Below, piece by piece: positions 8,833-17,483 of a stretch of 64,000 nucleotides of DNA. Positions within the stretch are counted from its first letter, which is position 1; every line of letters begins with the position of its first letter. The position numbers were made by a program, and so were the translations under genes. The stretch lies in the NCBI RefSeq assembly GCF_030056665.1, contig NZ_JASHIG010000003.1; one strand, 5' to 3'. This DNA comes from Flectobacillus roseus (GTDB lineage Bacteria > Bacteroidota > Bacteroidia > Cytophagales > Spirosomataceae). Under the pieces are notes generated by a model that was not told the origin of the DNA, ran no database searches, and was given only the letters and a program-made list of their open reading frames with translations.

Positions 8833-9075
8833 GTAATGAGTTAGTGGGTAAAATAAAATTTAAGATTAGGCTTTCAGGTATCAGCTTTCGGCGGTGGGCC
8901 TTGTAAAAAAGTATGGCTGTGGTTATAAAAAAACATTTTAACACTCTTTGCCTTATGCCTGTTGCCTAAAACACAAAACTTAAATTTTAATTTGCCCAAA
9001 CCATAGAAGTTTATTGAGTAATCATCAAAGAAAAGTCATCTCGAATATTGGGGTAATGATTATTCTCCCAATTTT
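8833..9075. other. Intergenic DNA with degenerate repeat modules
   Basis: No gene seen. It opens with GTTAGTGGGTAAAAT (8840-8854), a 15-base stretch found again at 50147-50161 in another intergenic region. Text similar to the inverted repeat at 17387-17478 (CAGCTTTCGGC) follows. I read it as repeat-derived spacer. Confidence 0.5.
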
Positions 9076-9171
9076 TATCAAAAAAGCGGTCGAAAACATA
9101 TGGTTCGACCGCTTTTTTGATATTACCATACTAGATTTTACTTGGCTTTAGATGCAATCATTGCGTCTCAA
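9076..9171. repeat. Palindromic intergenic repeat, family R1 (copy 1)
   Basis: A perfect 19-bp stem at 9076-9094 and 9104-9122 contains AAAAAAGCGGTCGAA and its complement, with T-tracts on both sides as in a bidirectional terminator. It continues into a right flank 9123-9171 holding GATGCAATCATTGCGTCTC. Read in reverse complement, that flank closely matches the left flank of the copy at 15717-15970, including the TAGTATGGTAA segment next to the stem. Confidence 0.8.
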
Positions 9172-9371
9172 CTGATGGAAAATAATTTCTTACCTAATCA
9201 CTCACTCGATACATTCGAGAAACCTTTACTAAACCTAAATATCTGATCTTCAAAAAAAGAATTTTAGGACTAGGTGTGAATCAATACTTCGCGTACTTCA
9301 CATATAGAGGAGAAAATCTCCTTATCTTTACGAGTTCCATTTTTCTTTATCTCAAACTTATTTCATTTATT

Positions 9372-10820
9372 ATGTTCAAAAAACTATTTGCACTAAGCTT
9401 TTTGCTTAGTATCTCCCTTGTGGGCTTGGCTCAGACGCAAAAGCCTCTTTCAAAAGAAGATAGTCTCCTCAAAGTTTACCGAAAAATTGCTGACACTGGC
9501 GATGCCATTGAGATCAAGAAAGTAGATACGGAAATTGCTCGTTTACTAAAATCTTCCGAAGAAAAAGATTTTACCTTTGCCATTCGTGTGGCGTATTCTA
9601 TCAAACAAAGTTCTTTAGCTGATTCCATTAACAAATTGGCTGTTCAGAAATTCCCAACTGGAAAAGCAGCGTTAAACGCGGCATACAACTTGGTTATTCA
9701 GGCGCCACAAGAAGTAAAAGCTAAATTGGAAGCTTATGAAACATTCCTTAAAAAGTTTCCTGAACCTGCCGAAAAAGCGGATATTGTTTACGACTATGCA
9801 CGTTCTGAGATAGCCTCTACCTATGCCAAAGCAGGCGATGCCGTAAATAATGCGTTGTGGTTGTCCAAAATAAAAACACAATCCTATAGAGGGGTTGCTC
9901 AGACTTCTAATTCGCAAATGTTTTTACAAAAAGGCGATTTTGTCACTGCTGAAAAATTAGCTTTTGAAGGATTACAGAACGCTAAGGCTTCTTTGGAAAA
10001 CAATCCAAATCCTAATGCTAAAAATGACTATTATTACTACTTGCAAAACTATGCAGGTCTACTTTATAAAATCAAAAAGTACGACGAAGCTTTGAAATAT
10101 ATCAATGAACTTCGTAGTAATCTTGAAGGAAATAAAGTAAACCAAACCAACGAGATTTATGCTCTTATTTTGACGGGAACAGGCAAAGGTAAAGAAGCAT
10201 TACCTATGTTGGCTGAACTCGTAAAGACAGGTAAAGGTAGCAATGAGGTGGCTGTGGCGATAAAGGAGGCTTATATTCAAACTAATGGAAAAAGTGAAGG
10301 TTTTGAAAAATACTTGAGTTCATTGCATACCGACATGAAAAAAAGTATTCAAGCAAAATTGGCAAAAGAATTGATTTCTCAACCAGCTCCAGCCTTTTCA
10401 TTGGTTGATTTGGATGGAAATAAGGTGTCATTAGCTGAGCTAAAAGGCAAAGTGGTTATTTTGGATTTCTGGGCTACTTGGTGTGGACCATGCAAAAAGT
10501 CATTTCCTGCGATGCAAAAAGCTTTAGACAAGTACAAATCTGATCCAAACGTGCGCTTTTTGTTTATAGATACTTGGGAACGTATTCCTGAGCCTAAAAA
10601 AGCAGTTCAAGCATTTATTACGGATAATAAATATACATTCTCAGTATTGCTTGACGATAAAAATACCAAGGTGGTGGACAAGTTTGGTATCGTAGGTATT
10701 CCAACGAAATTTATCATTGATGGAAAAGGAAACATCCGTTACAAATTGATTGGTTTTGAAGGTTCGGACGAAGCAGCTGTAGAAGAAATTTCTTATATGA
10801 TTGAAAGCGTAAGATTGTAG
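9372..10820 (+). CDS. TlpA-like secreted thiol-disulfide oxidoreductase
   Basis: 482 residues from MFKKLFALSF; upstream codons in the same frame precede the signal peptide (cleavage near LVGLAQ) and are not believed. Residues ~25-330 are helical and TPR-like, without an enzyme motif. The C-terminal ~140 residues are a TlpA/ResA thioredoxin domain with ATWCGPCKKSF, the redox cysteines being 371 and 374, and a cis-proline segment GIVGIPTKFII. Such proteins sit in the periplasm and reduce disulfides, for example in cytochrome c maturation or sulfur handling. The long helical N-terminus is common in Bacteroidetes members. It ends in a strong terminator. Confidence 0.88.
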   Translation: MFKKLFALSFLLSISLVGLAQTQKPLSKEDSLLKVYRKIADTGDAIEIKKVDTEIARLLKSSEEKDFTFAIRVAYSIKQSSLADSINKLAVQKFPTGKAALNAAYNLVIQAPQEVKAKLEAYETFLKKFPEPAEKADIVYDYARSEIASTYAKAGDAVNNALWLSKIKTQSYRGVAQTSNSQMFLQKGDFVTAEKLAFEGLQNAKASLENNPNPNAKNDYYYYLQNYAGLLYKIKKYDEALKYINELRSNLEGNKVNQTNEIYALILTGTGKGKEALPMLAELVKTGKGSNEVAVAIKEAYIQTNGKSEGFEKYLSSLHTDMKKSIQAKLAKELISQPAPAFSLVDLDGNKVSLAELKGKVVILDFWATWCGPCKKSFPAMQKALDKYKSDPNVRFLFIDTWERIPEPKKAVQAFITDNKYTFSVLLDDKNTKVVDKFGIVGIPTKFIIDGKGNIRYKLIGFEGSDEAAVEEISYMIESVRL

Positions 10821-10846
10821 TTTTACTCTTTCAAGTTCATAGTCCT

Positions 10847-10882
10847 AACTGGTTCAAGTCTTAGACTTGAACCAGTTTTTTT
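10847..10882 (+). terminator. Rho-independent terminator after the TlpA-like gene
   Basis: Perfect 14-bp stem AACTGGTTCAAGTC / GACTTGAACCAGTT with a three-base TTA loop, followed by seven T. The core CAAGTC-TTA-GACTTG is also the core of the palindromes at 10967-10993 and related to those at 19 kb and 61 kb. Confidence 0.9.
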
Positions 10883-10941
10883 ATATAGTTTTCAGACTTC
10901 ATATCAACAGCAGAATTTCGAAATATTATGTTTTTGAATAG

Positions 10942-10993
10942 TCAAGTTTTAAAACTTGAGAAATAGCTAACCCAAGTCTTAGACTTGAGTTAG
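10942..10993. repeat. Cluster of CAAGTCTTAGACTTG-type palindromes (family R2)
   Basis: TCAAGTTTTAAAACTTGA at 10942-10959 is a perfect 18-base palindrome. At 10967-10993, CTAACCCAAGTC-TTA-GACTTGAGTTAG is a near-perfect one with one mismatch. With the terminator at 10847-10882 this makes three related hairpins in 150 bp before the amylase gene. Confidence 0.75.
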
Positions 10994-11024
10994 TACGGAA
11001 AATCTGTCTTTGCTTTGTATTTTA

Positions 11025-11055
11025 TTGTACTTAACTAAGAAAGCCTCTATCTTCG
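11025..11055 (+). promoter_or_regulatory. Possible promoter of the GH13 gene
   Basis: TTG at 11025-11027 and TATCTTCG at 11048-11055 are 20 bases apart, the same spacing seen at the better rpsU promoter. The -7 box differs from TAnnTTTG at one base. It lies 31 bases before the start codon. Confidence 0.4.
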
Positions 11056-11086
11056 TACTTCCATTAACCAAGTTTATAAACATTTT

Positions 11087-13918
11087 ATGAAAAAATTATC
11101 TCTTCTGCTCGCCCTGATTTGGGTGAGTTGCTATCCTATTATTGGTCAGGCTGTAACAACTGACCCTCTTCTTCCGACAGGCGATAAAGAAGTAACCCTT
11201 ATTTTTGACCTAAAACAATCCAAAGATTCTCGTACGAAAGGATTGTTAGGAAAAACCTCCGATGTATATCTTTGGTCTGGAGCTGGGACTACTGCCACAG
11301 GCAATGCCTTTGAGTACGTTCCGACGGGGCAGAGTAACTTTGCCGAACCGTTTACCAACGGAAAAATGACCTCATTAGGCAATGATGTTTGGAGTATCAA
11401 AATAACCCCTCGAACATTTTATAATGTACCTACGAGCAAGTCTATCAAGCGATTAGGTGTTTTGTTGAAAAACGGCAACGGAACAGCTCAAACCGAAGAC
11501 TTTTTTGTGACGATGTATGATGCCGCTTTTAGCCTCGCATTTTTGTCACCTACCGAGAGTTCGGTAGTTTTAAAGTCAGGACAAGATTTAGCTGTTAGTT
11601 TGAAATCTTCTGCAAAAGCCCTTTATTCTGCTGAAATAAGTGTTGGAAATACATTGATTAACAACTCAATTCTTAATTTTTCAACAGATAGTACCGATAC
11701 CTTTGCAACCACAATACCTTATAATTCGTTGGCTAAATTAATCAATGATAAATCTTCCACTATTACGATGAAAGTTCAGGCAAAAGCAAAATTAGGTACT
11801 GCAACCGCTCAATTGGCAGTGTTGGTACCACCTCAAATTACTACCGCCGAAGTTCCTGCGGGATGGAAAGATGGCATCAACTATTTGTCTGAAACAAGCG
11901 TTGGTTTAGTGCTATATGCACCCAATAAAGACTTCGTTCATGTGATAGGAGATTTTAATAGTTGGGAAACCAATAATAACTATTTGTTGAAAAGAAATAC
12001 CTCTGCCGAACGCTATTGGATACAGTTGGATGGTATCGAAAAAGGGAAAGAATATGCTTTTCAGTATTTGATCAATGGAACTTTGGCTGTGGCAGACCCT
12101 TACGCTGAAAAAATTCTAGACCCTAACAACGACCAATATATCCCGTCGACGACCTATCCTAATTTGAAAACTTTACCATCGACAGTAAAAACCATTGCTT
12201 CGGTGTTTCAAACAGGACAAACGGCTTATGCTTGGAAAAATACTACTTTCAAACGTCCCGCTAAAGAAGATTTAGTCGTGTATGAATTACATGTAAGAGA
12301 TTTTGTAGCTAACAAAAACTATCAAGCAGTTATAGATACATTATCATATCTCAAAAAACTTGGTGTAAATGCCATTGAGTTAATGCCTGTACAGGAATTT
12401 ACAGGAAATGATTCATGGGGATATAATCCAATTTTCTATTTTGCACCAGATAAGGCGTATGGAACAAAAGATGATTTGAAGCGCTTCATTGACAAATGCC
12501 ATGAATTGGGTATTGCGGTACTCATGGATATGGTTTTCAATCAAGCAGATTATGAGTTTCCTTATGTGAAAATGTATTGGGATGGTTCAAAACCTTCGGC
12601 AGATTCTCCGATGTTTAACCAAACCGATAGACATCCATTTGGCGTATTTTTTGACTTTAATCATGAAAGTGTGGCTACTAAAGCATACGTGAATCGTGCG
12701 AATGCTTTTTGGTTGCAGGAGTATAAAATTGATGGTTTTAGATTTGATTTGGCGAAGGGTTTTACCCAAAAACAGACCTCTAACGATGCGCAATTTAGAC
12801 TTTATGACCAATCTAGAGTTGATATTTGGAAAGGCTACTACGACAATATTCGCAAGGTAGATGCTTCTGCTTTCGTGATTTTGGAGCTTTTTTCTGAGGA
12901 TTTAGAAGAAAGAGCTTTGACTAATATGGGAATGATGGTTTGGGGAAATCATAATTATGATTTTAGAGGTATGATGAAAGGAGAATCGGTTGATTTGACA
13001 AGACTCTCTTATCAGTCGAGAGGAATGACTACACCGGGTGTGGTAAGTTATATGGAAAGCCATGACGAAGAGCGTTTGATTTATGATGCCGTTCAGAATG
13101 GAAAGACCGCAAATAATTACTCTACTAGAGACCTAGCGACAGCCCTAGAACGTGAAAAAGCAAATGTGGCGGTATTCATGGCGGTTCCAGGTCCAAAAAT
13201 GATTTGGCAATTTGGTGAGTTAGGATACGATGTAAATATTGATTTTAACGGTCGTACAGGACAAAAACCTTTAAAATGGGAATACTTGACCGATGCTCGT
13301 CGTTTGAAATTATACAAGGCTTATGCTGCTATGGTTCAGTTGAAAACCTCGCAATCAATATTTAAAACAACAGATTTTAGTATTGACTTGACTGGTATGC
13401 AGAAAAAAGTAACACTTCGTTCAAGCGATAATACAGTTTTGGTAGTGGGTAATTTTGATATTCAGGCAAAAGGTATGACTCGTCTCTTCCCATCTACAGG
13501 TAAATGGTATGATTATTTTACAGGAAGTAGTATCGATGTAGGGGATTTAGATTTGCCTTTGTTCCTAGAGCCAGGGGAGTTTCATATTTTTTCAACAAAA
13601 CCATTCCCAAAACCTGAAGCCGATATTGTTCCTTGGAAAGTACCTTCGGCATTAGTTATTACAGGAATCGAAGAGGAGGCTATGGCAGTGAAATTATTCC
13701 CAAATCCTGCTACAAATATGGTTCGTCTATCAGTTCCAACTTTCAGAAAAGGAGATACACATTACGAAATGTATGATTTTTATGGAAAAATGGTAAAACA
13801 AGGAAAAGTAGAAGATACAAATACAGATATATCCATCGCTGACCTAAAAGAAGGCTTGTATTTGATTCATATCCAAGATGCACAACGCAATCAGGTGCTA
13901 AAAATGATTAAGCAATAG
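11087..13918 (+). CDS. Secreted alpha-amylase family (GH13) glycosidase with T9SS sorting domain
   Basis: 943 residues. A signal peptide (ending near PIIGQA) leads into an N-terminal beta domain, then an E-set/CBM48-like domain at about 270-345 (VHVIGDFNSWE, DPYAEKILDPNND). The catalytic barrel runs from VYELHVRDF near 405: GVNAIELMPVQEF, WGYNPIFYFAPDKAYG, nucleophile D554 in GFRFD, acid/base E600 in VILELF and the third acid D660 in ESHDEE. The last ~80 residues are a type A sorting domain (VKLFPNPATNMVRLS...GLYLIHIQD). It should act on alpha-glucans at or outside the outer membrane; the architecture fits pullulanase or branching-type members as well as amylase. The region IV motif is SHD rather than the common NHD. 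Confidence 0.9.
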   Translation: MKKLSLLLALIWVSCYPIIGQAVTTDPLLPTGDKEVTLIFDLKQSKDSRTKGLLGKTSDVYLWSGAGTTATGNAFEYVPTGQSNFAEPFTNGKMTSLGNDVWSIKITPRTFYNVPTSKSIKRLGVLLKNGNGTAQTEDFFVTMYDAAFSLAFLSPTESSVVLKSGQDLAVSLKSSAKALYSAEISVGNTLINNSILNFSTDSTDTFATTIPYNSLAKLINDKSSTITMKVQAKAKLGTATAQLAVLVPPQITTAEVPAGWKDGINYLSETSVGLVLYAPNKDFVHVIGDFNSWETNNNYLLKRNTSAERYWIQLDGIEKGKEYAFQYLINGTLAVADPYAEKILDPNNDQYIPSTTYPNLKTLPSTVKTIASVFQTGQTAYAWKNTTFKRPAKEDLVVYELHVRDFVANKNYQAVIDTLSYLKKLGVNAIELMPVQEFTGNDSWGYNPIFYFAPDKAYGTKDDLKRFIDKCHELGIAVLMDMVFNQADYEFPYVKMYWDGSKPSADSPMFNQTDRHPFGVFFDFNHESVATKAYVNRANAFWLQEYKIDGFRFDLAKGFTQKQTSNDAQFRLYDQSRVDIWKGYYDNIRKVDASAFVILELFSEDLEERALTNMGMMVWGNHNYDFRGMMKGESVDLTRLSYQSRGMTTPGVVSYMESHDEERLIYDAVQNGKTANNYSTRDLATALEREKANVAVFMAVPGPKMIWQFGELGYDVNIDFNGRTGQKPLKWEYLTDARRLKLYKAYAAMVQLKTSQSIFKTTDFSIDLTGMQKKVTLRSSDNTVLVVGNFDIQAKGMTRLFPSTGKWYDYFTGSSIDVGDLDLPLFLEPGEFHIFSTKPFPKPEADIVPWKVPSALVITGIEEEAMAVKLFPNPATNMVRLSVPTFRKGDTHYEMYDFYGKMVKQGKVEDTNTDISIADLKEGLYLIHIQDAQRNQVLKMIKQ

Positions 13919-14007
13919 TTCGATTGCGGATTTGTGATTTCGGAATGTACGGATATTCATCGGTACCTTTCAGGTCTATTTTATATTGATAATAAAATTG
14001 CTGAAAG

Positions 14008-14056
14008 GGCAACTCTTGCGGTTGCCACATTCAACGTGGCAACCGCAAGGGTTCCC
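14008..14056. terminator. Strong hairpin between the GH13 gene and the convergent UDG-like gene
   Basis: Perfect 14-bp stem CTTGCGGTTGCCAC (14015-14028) / GTGGCAACCGCAAG (14036-14049), loop ATTCAAC, with imperfect outward pairing. It lies between two convergent genes, so a terminator role is likely although there is no good T-tract. Confidence 0.6.
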
Positions 14057-14100
14057 TACAGCATAATGATAAGAATGTTTTTGAGCGAAATGAAATTCTT

Positions 14101-15267
14101 TTACTCTCTCATGATTTTTTCAAACCCAGTCTTTATTCTTTTTATATCTTCTATGATATTTGATATAATCTGATCAGCACTGTAACCATATTGAGAAAAG
14201 TGCTTTACTCCAAGCCATACATCGTTGGTATTATTTATAAAACCGCTCTCTTTTTGTAAAAAGTCCATAAATTTTTCTTGATACGGATATTCTTTTTCTG
14301 TGTATTTCAAGGAGAAGTTTTTGTGTCGAATACCCACATATCCTACGCCAGTTTGCGTAACAGAAACCATAATATCATCTGAAATCGAATATCTTTCTAG
14401 GTTTTTAACCTCGTAATTAATAAAACCTTCTTTTTCTAATCTCTCATGTATCTTTTCTTTTACTTCTATTCTAATTTCCTTATCGACTGATTCGGTCACT
14501 TTTCTATTTTTAACTGCTTCAATTTCACCAGAAAAAATCTTTTCTATTTGGACTCTTACATCTGTATTGTTAGGATTATCAAAGAGGTATTTTAAACATT
14601 TTCCTACAAGATTCATTTCTTCGTTATTATAACGACTTGCAGGATGTTTAATGGAGTAAATAGGGATATGCTGGTATTTTCCAAAACTCAGAAGATTATT
14701 AGGCAATAACATTTCAGTAGTAAATTTACCTTCTTTCTTCAATGGTTCAATACAATCAGAAATGCCGAGGCATAAAATTTTTTTTGGTTGTAGAATGTTA
14801 ATTAACTCAATAGTTTTTTGGATACATTCAGATGGGAGTTTAGGTAAGTCTTTTGCTTGGACAGAAGAAAATAGCGTTAGATTACTAAGAACAAATTTTG
14901 ATTTATCTTGAATAATTGACTCTATTTCTCCTCTTCTCAAAATACTCTTTAATCTTTGCCAAAATGGCCAAGTATCCCTTGTGTCCCATGTTGGATTTCC
15001 TTTCAACAAGGCAGTGCCATCCATTTTGCCATCTAGTCCCCAACCTGTCCAAAGAGAATTAGTCACTTGGTCAGTATAGCTTCCACCCGAACCAGGGTTA
15101 ATTGCCAAAATCAATAGTTCTGGTCGTTGTTCAAGATCATTTAAGTTAGATTGAGAGTAAAATGCTTTGTCAAAGTCAGGTTTTTTTTGGGCTAAGTCAT
15201 GATATAAATTAGCGGTACTATCTGCCCATTTTGCTAGTTCTTGTTTCATTAATTCTAGGTCTTCCAT
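14101..15267 (-). CDS. Uracil-DNA-glycosylase-superfamily-like protein of unknown role
   Basis: 388 residues. The N-terminal ~230 residues look like a UDG-fold domain: a strand LLILAINPGSGGS (NPG at 57-59), FVLSNLTLFSS at 125-135, the strand KKILCLGIS at 162-170, and IYSIKHPASRYNN with HPAS at 208-211, in the order expected of UDG motifs 1 to 3. Unlike true uracil glycosylases, there is no clear water-activating GQDPY-type motif. A linker is followed by a C-terminal ~140-residue domain (about 245-388) of charged alpha/beta character (IRIEVKEKIHERLEKEGF, VGYVGIRHKNFSL, WLGVKHF) that I do not recognise. No partner gene adjoins it. Function is open: nucleotide or base sensing, base excision, or defence. 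Confidence 0.5.
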   Translation of the reverse strand: MEDLELMKQELAKWADSTANLYHDLAQKKPDFDKAFYSQSNLNDLEQRPELLILAINPGSGGSYTDQVTNSLWTGWGLDGKMDGTALLKGNPTWDTRDTWPFWQRLKSILRRGEIESIIQDKSKFVLSNLTLFSSVQAKDLPKLPSECIQKTIELINILQPKKILCLGISDCIEPLKKEGKFTTEMLLPNNLLSFGKYQHIPIYSIKHPASRYNNEEMNLVGKCLKYLFDNPNNTDVRVQIEKIFSGEIEAVKNRKVTESVDKEIRIEVKEKIHERLEKEGFINYEVKNLERYSISDDIMVSVTQTGVGYVGIRHKNFSLKYTEKEYPYQEKFMDFLQKESGFINNTNDVWLGVKHFSQYGYSADQIISNIIEDIKRIKTGFEKIMRE

Positions 15268-15421
15268 AATTTTTTGTTAAGTGTATATAGTAAATATACA
15301 GCTTTCAGATAAGTGAGCAATGGAAGATGCCTATACGATTATGATAATAATTAGAATTTTTGGGGACTTTGCCGCTCTTGACTATATTTGCTACTATTCA
15401 TCTTAACTAAACTATGAAATC

Positions 15422-15715
15422 ATGAATGCAGATACCACTAAAACCATTCTTTGGATTCTCAGTATTCTTTATGGAATATTGATTGTAGGGTCATTTTTTC
15501 CGATTATGATGAGCCCATTTTTGTTTGATGCTGGCGCAACGAAGGGGCGCTGGGTGACTTTTTTCTCAATTGTGGCTTTTCCAATTCTAGCTTTGATTTC
15601 GATTATTGCGGCTTGGTGGTTATTTAAACATGGTCATTATTCAGCAGCTAAGTGGGTATTTACTTTACCTGCGTTGAGCATTATAGGATTTTTTGTCGGT
15701 TTTTCGATGCCCTAG
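15422..15715 (+). CDS. Small integral membrane protein, unknown function
   Basis: 97 residues with three hydrophobic segments (about 8-30, 44-68 and 76-95), the last two joined by a short loop FKHGHYSAAKW. No family recognised. Starts at ATG 15422; an ATG a few bases upstream runs into a stop after two codons. It is followed immediately by a palindromic repeat element that fills the gap to the convergent IscA-type gene. Confidence 0.7.
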   Translation: MNADTTKTILWILSILYGILIVGSFFPIMMSPFLFDAGATKGRWVTFFSIVAFPILALISIIAAWWLFKHGHYSAAKWVFTLPALSIIGFFVGFSMP

Positions 15716-15716
15716 T

Positions 15717-15970
15717 TTAGTGGCATTTTTAGCGATTGAGTAATTGAGCGAATGAGTGATTATGTTAAAATTTGTATTCTAACAGTAGAGACGCAATGAT
15801 TGCGTCTTGAGCCGAGTAAAAGTTAGTATGGTAACATCAAAAAAGGGTCGAAAAATAAATTTTCGACCCTTTTTTGATGTTAATATTAGCTTTAGATGCA
15901 ATCATTGCGTCTCTACAAATGAAGATTATACTAAAAATAATCACTCATTCGCTCAATCACAATTCACTAA
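15717..15970. repeat. Nested palindromic element, family R1 (copy 2, most complete)
   Basis: The whole gap between two convergent genes is a layered inverted repeat. The core is a perfect 21-bp stem (15834-15854 / 15860-15880) containing AAAAAAGGGTCGAAAA. Around it are arms with AGACGCAATGATTGCGTCT (15789-15807) and AGATGCAATCATTGCGTCT (15894-15912). The outermost arms carry GAGCGAATGAGTGATTA and AATCACTCATTCGCTC. Compared with copies 1 and 3, the core has lost one base in each arm (GCGGTCG to GGGTCG and CGACCGC to CGACCC), so pairing is kept. Confidence 0.85.
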
Positions 15971-15973
15971 ACA

Positions 15974-16300
15974 TTATACCGCAAAACTTTCACCGCAACC
16001 ACAAGTACGAGTTGCGTTAGGGTTTTTGAACTGAAAACCTTTGCCATTCAAACCGTCAGAAAAGTCTAATTCTGTGCCAGCAAGATAAAGAATTGATTTT
16101 TTGTCAATCATGATTTTTACTCCTTTATCTTCAAATACCATATCATTGGCCTGTGGTTCAGAAGCAAAGTCTAGGTCGTACATCAAGCCTGAGCAACCAC
16201 CCCCTTGTACGGCCACGCGTACATTGTAGTTGTTGCTTAAACCTTCTTTATCACGTAATTCTTTGATTTTTTCTGCTGCTATATCTGTTACTGTTACCAT
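15974..16300 (-). CDS. IscA/ErpA/SufA-type iron-sulfur carrier protein
   Basis: 108 residues, typical for HesB/IscA proteins. The three metal-binding cysteines are present: C36 in GGGCSG, and C100 and C102 in the C-terminal TCGCGES. The order and spacing match A-type carriers, which receive iron-sulfur clusters from the Suf machinery and pass them to apoproteins. The gene is 20 kb away from the suf operon in this window, as often in this phylum. Whether it is SufA-, IscA- or ErpA-like cannot be decided from the sequence alone. Confidence 0.93.
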   Translation of the reverse strand: MVTVTDIAAEKIKELRDKEGLSNNYNVRVAVQGGGCSGLMYDLDFASEPQANDMVFEDKGVKIMIDKKSILYLAGTELDFSDGLNGKGFQFKNPNATRTCGCGESFAV

Positions 16301-16349
16301 GATGCTATATCTATTTTAGGAAAAACAAGTTGTTATGACTTTTGAACTA

Positions 16350-16357
16350 CAAAAGTA
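16350..16357 (-). promoter_or_regulatory. Possible -7 element for the IscA-type gene
   Basis: Minus-strand TACTTTTG fits TAnnTTTG, 50 bases upstream of the start codon. No matching -33 TTG was seen. Confidence 0.35.
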
Positions 16358-16376
16358 ATCGAAAAGTTCCGAAAAT

Positions 16377-17306
16377 CTATTTCATTGGTAAATGAACCTC
16401 GGCCATCATACAACGCGCCGAACCACCTCCGTTACCCTCAATCATGCTTAAATCGAAGTGCAAAATAGTACAATAATCGCCAAGAATCTTGGTTTGTGCT
16501 TGAGTAAGCGAGTAATATGCAGCATCTGACATTACTAAATATCGGTCTCCTTTTTCGCTACGAATTTCAAGCATATTGCCTGCAAATTGATTCATTTGGT
16601 CGAGCGTAATTTCAATTACTTGTTTGCCACTACTTTCTAAGGAGTTACGTACATTCAAGCGTTCGTCCAAATCGGGAATGGCCTCTAAACAAATGACAGC
16701 AAACATATCTCCAATACACATCAATACATTGGTATGGTAAATTTGCTTTCTAGCGCCATCTACTGCGGTGAATTTCACGATTTCGTAATTCATCTGGATA
16801 CCAAACTCATTCAAAACCGATTCATGCGTACGTGGTGAAATACAAGCGTAGGCAATCTTAAACTTACGGTCAAGTACCATAGAGCCAGTACCCTCCAAAA
16901 ACTCGCCTTTTTCTTCAAAATTCGAAAGGTCAATTCTTCTATTGATATAAAAATCTTTTTCCAATAAACTAATGATATCTTGGCGTCTCTCTAAACGACG
17001 GTTGGGAGCCTGCATCGGATATTCGATGACTGTACCGTTATAATGGAAAGAAACCCAGTTGTTCGGAAAAATAGAATCAGGTGTATGCGGCTCAGGCGTA
17101 TCATCAACCACAATGACGTTTACCCCATGTTTGCGGAGGCGAGCCACCATTTCATCAAATTCTTGCAAGGCTTGAGTTTGCGCTGTTTCTTGGGTTTGTT
17201 GACCAAAAGCTTTATCCTGAAAGGCATTCGACTCTGCTGTTTGTTCATTAAAGCCAAATCGCACAGGACGAATCATCAAGATATTTGAAGTTGTTTGAGA
17301 ACGCAT
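16377..17306 (-). CDS. ctlX: Citrulline utilization hydrolase CtlX (amidinotransferase fold)
   Basis: 309 residues from MRSQTTSN; the frame is open to 17366, but the shorter start gives the usual family length. Motifs of the guanidino-group-modifying superfamily are present: DSIFPNNWVSFH near residues 77-88, a catalytic-His segment IYHTNVLMCIGD, and the C-terminal nucleophile C299 in GGGSARCMMAEVHLP. CtlX-type proteins are Bacteroidetes enzymes linked to arginine/citrulline catabolism. The next gene on the same strand is an arginine deiminase, separated by ~180 bp holding an inverted repeat, so the two belong to one functional neighbourhood. Confidence 0.87.
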   Translation of the reverse strand: MRSQTTSNILMIRPVRFGFNEQTAESNAFQDKAFGQQTQETAQTQALQEFDEMVARLRKHGVNVIVVDDTPEPHTPDSIFPNNWVSFHYNGTVIEYPMQAPNRRLERRQDIISLLEKDFYINRRIDLSNFEEKGEFLEGTGSMVLDRKFKIAYACISPRTHESVLNEFGIQMNYEIVKFTAVDGARKQIYHTNVLMCIGDMFAVICLEAIPDLDERLNVRNSLESSGKQVIEITLDQMNQFAGNMLEIRSEKGDRYLVMSDAAYYSLTQAQTKILGDYCTILHFDLSMIEGNGGGSARCMMAEVHLPMK

Positions 17307-17386
17307 AGTTTGAACCGTTTTGTTTGTTGAAAAATAGTTATTGGTTAATAGTGTAGCCGTTATCATGCAAAAAAGATTATCTATTG

Positions 17387-17478
17387 GGCTTTCGGCAATG
17401 AGCTATCGGCATTCAGGAAAGATGTTTCTACTACTTCTTTAGCAATCTCCGATAGCTGATTGCTCATTGCTGATAGCC
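17387..17478. repeat. Imperfect inverted repeat between ctlX and arginine deiminase
   Basis: Left arm 17387-17410 contains GGCAATGAGCTATCGGC; the right arm 17448-17478 contains CCGATAGCTGATTGCTCATTGC and ends GATAGCC. The arms pair with small internal gaps. Similar text recurs near 8880-8960, 41900-41935 and 46815-46860. Confidence 0.6.
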
Positions 17479-17483
17479 AAAAC

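Noticed and set aside
9076..9171. CRISPR-like reading of the repeated hairpins
   Set aside because: Copies are dispersed over tens of kilobases, palindromic and not regularly spaced, with no cas genes.
9672..9917. Minus-strand open frame in the TlpA-like gene
   Set aside because: Opposite-strand shadow with no start context or motif.
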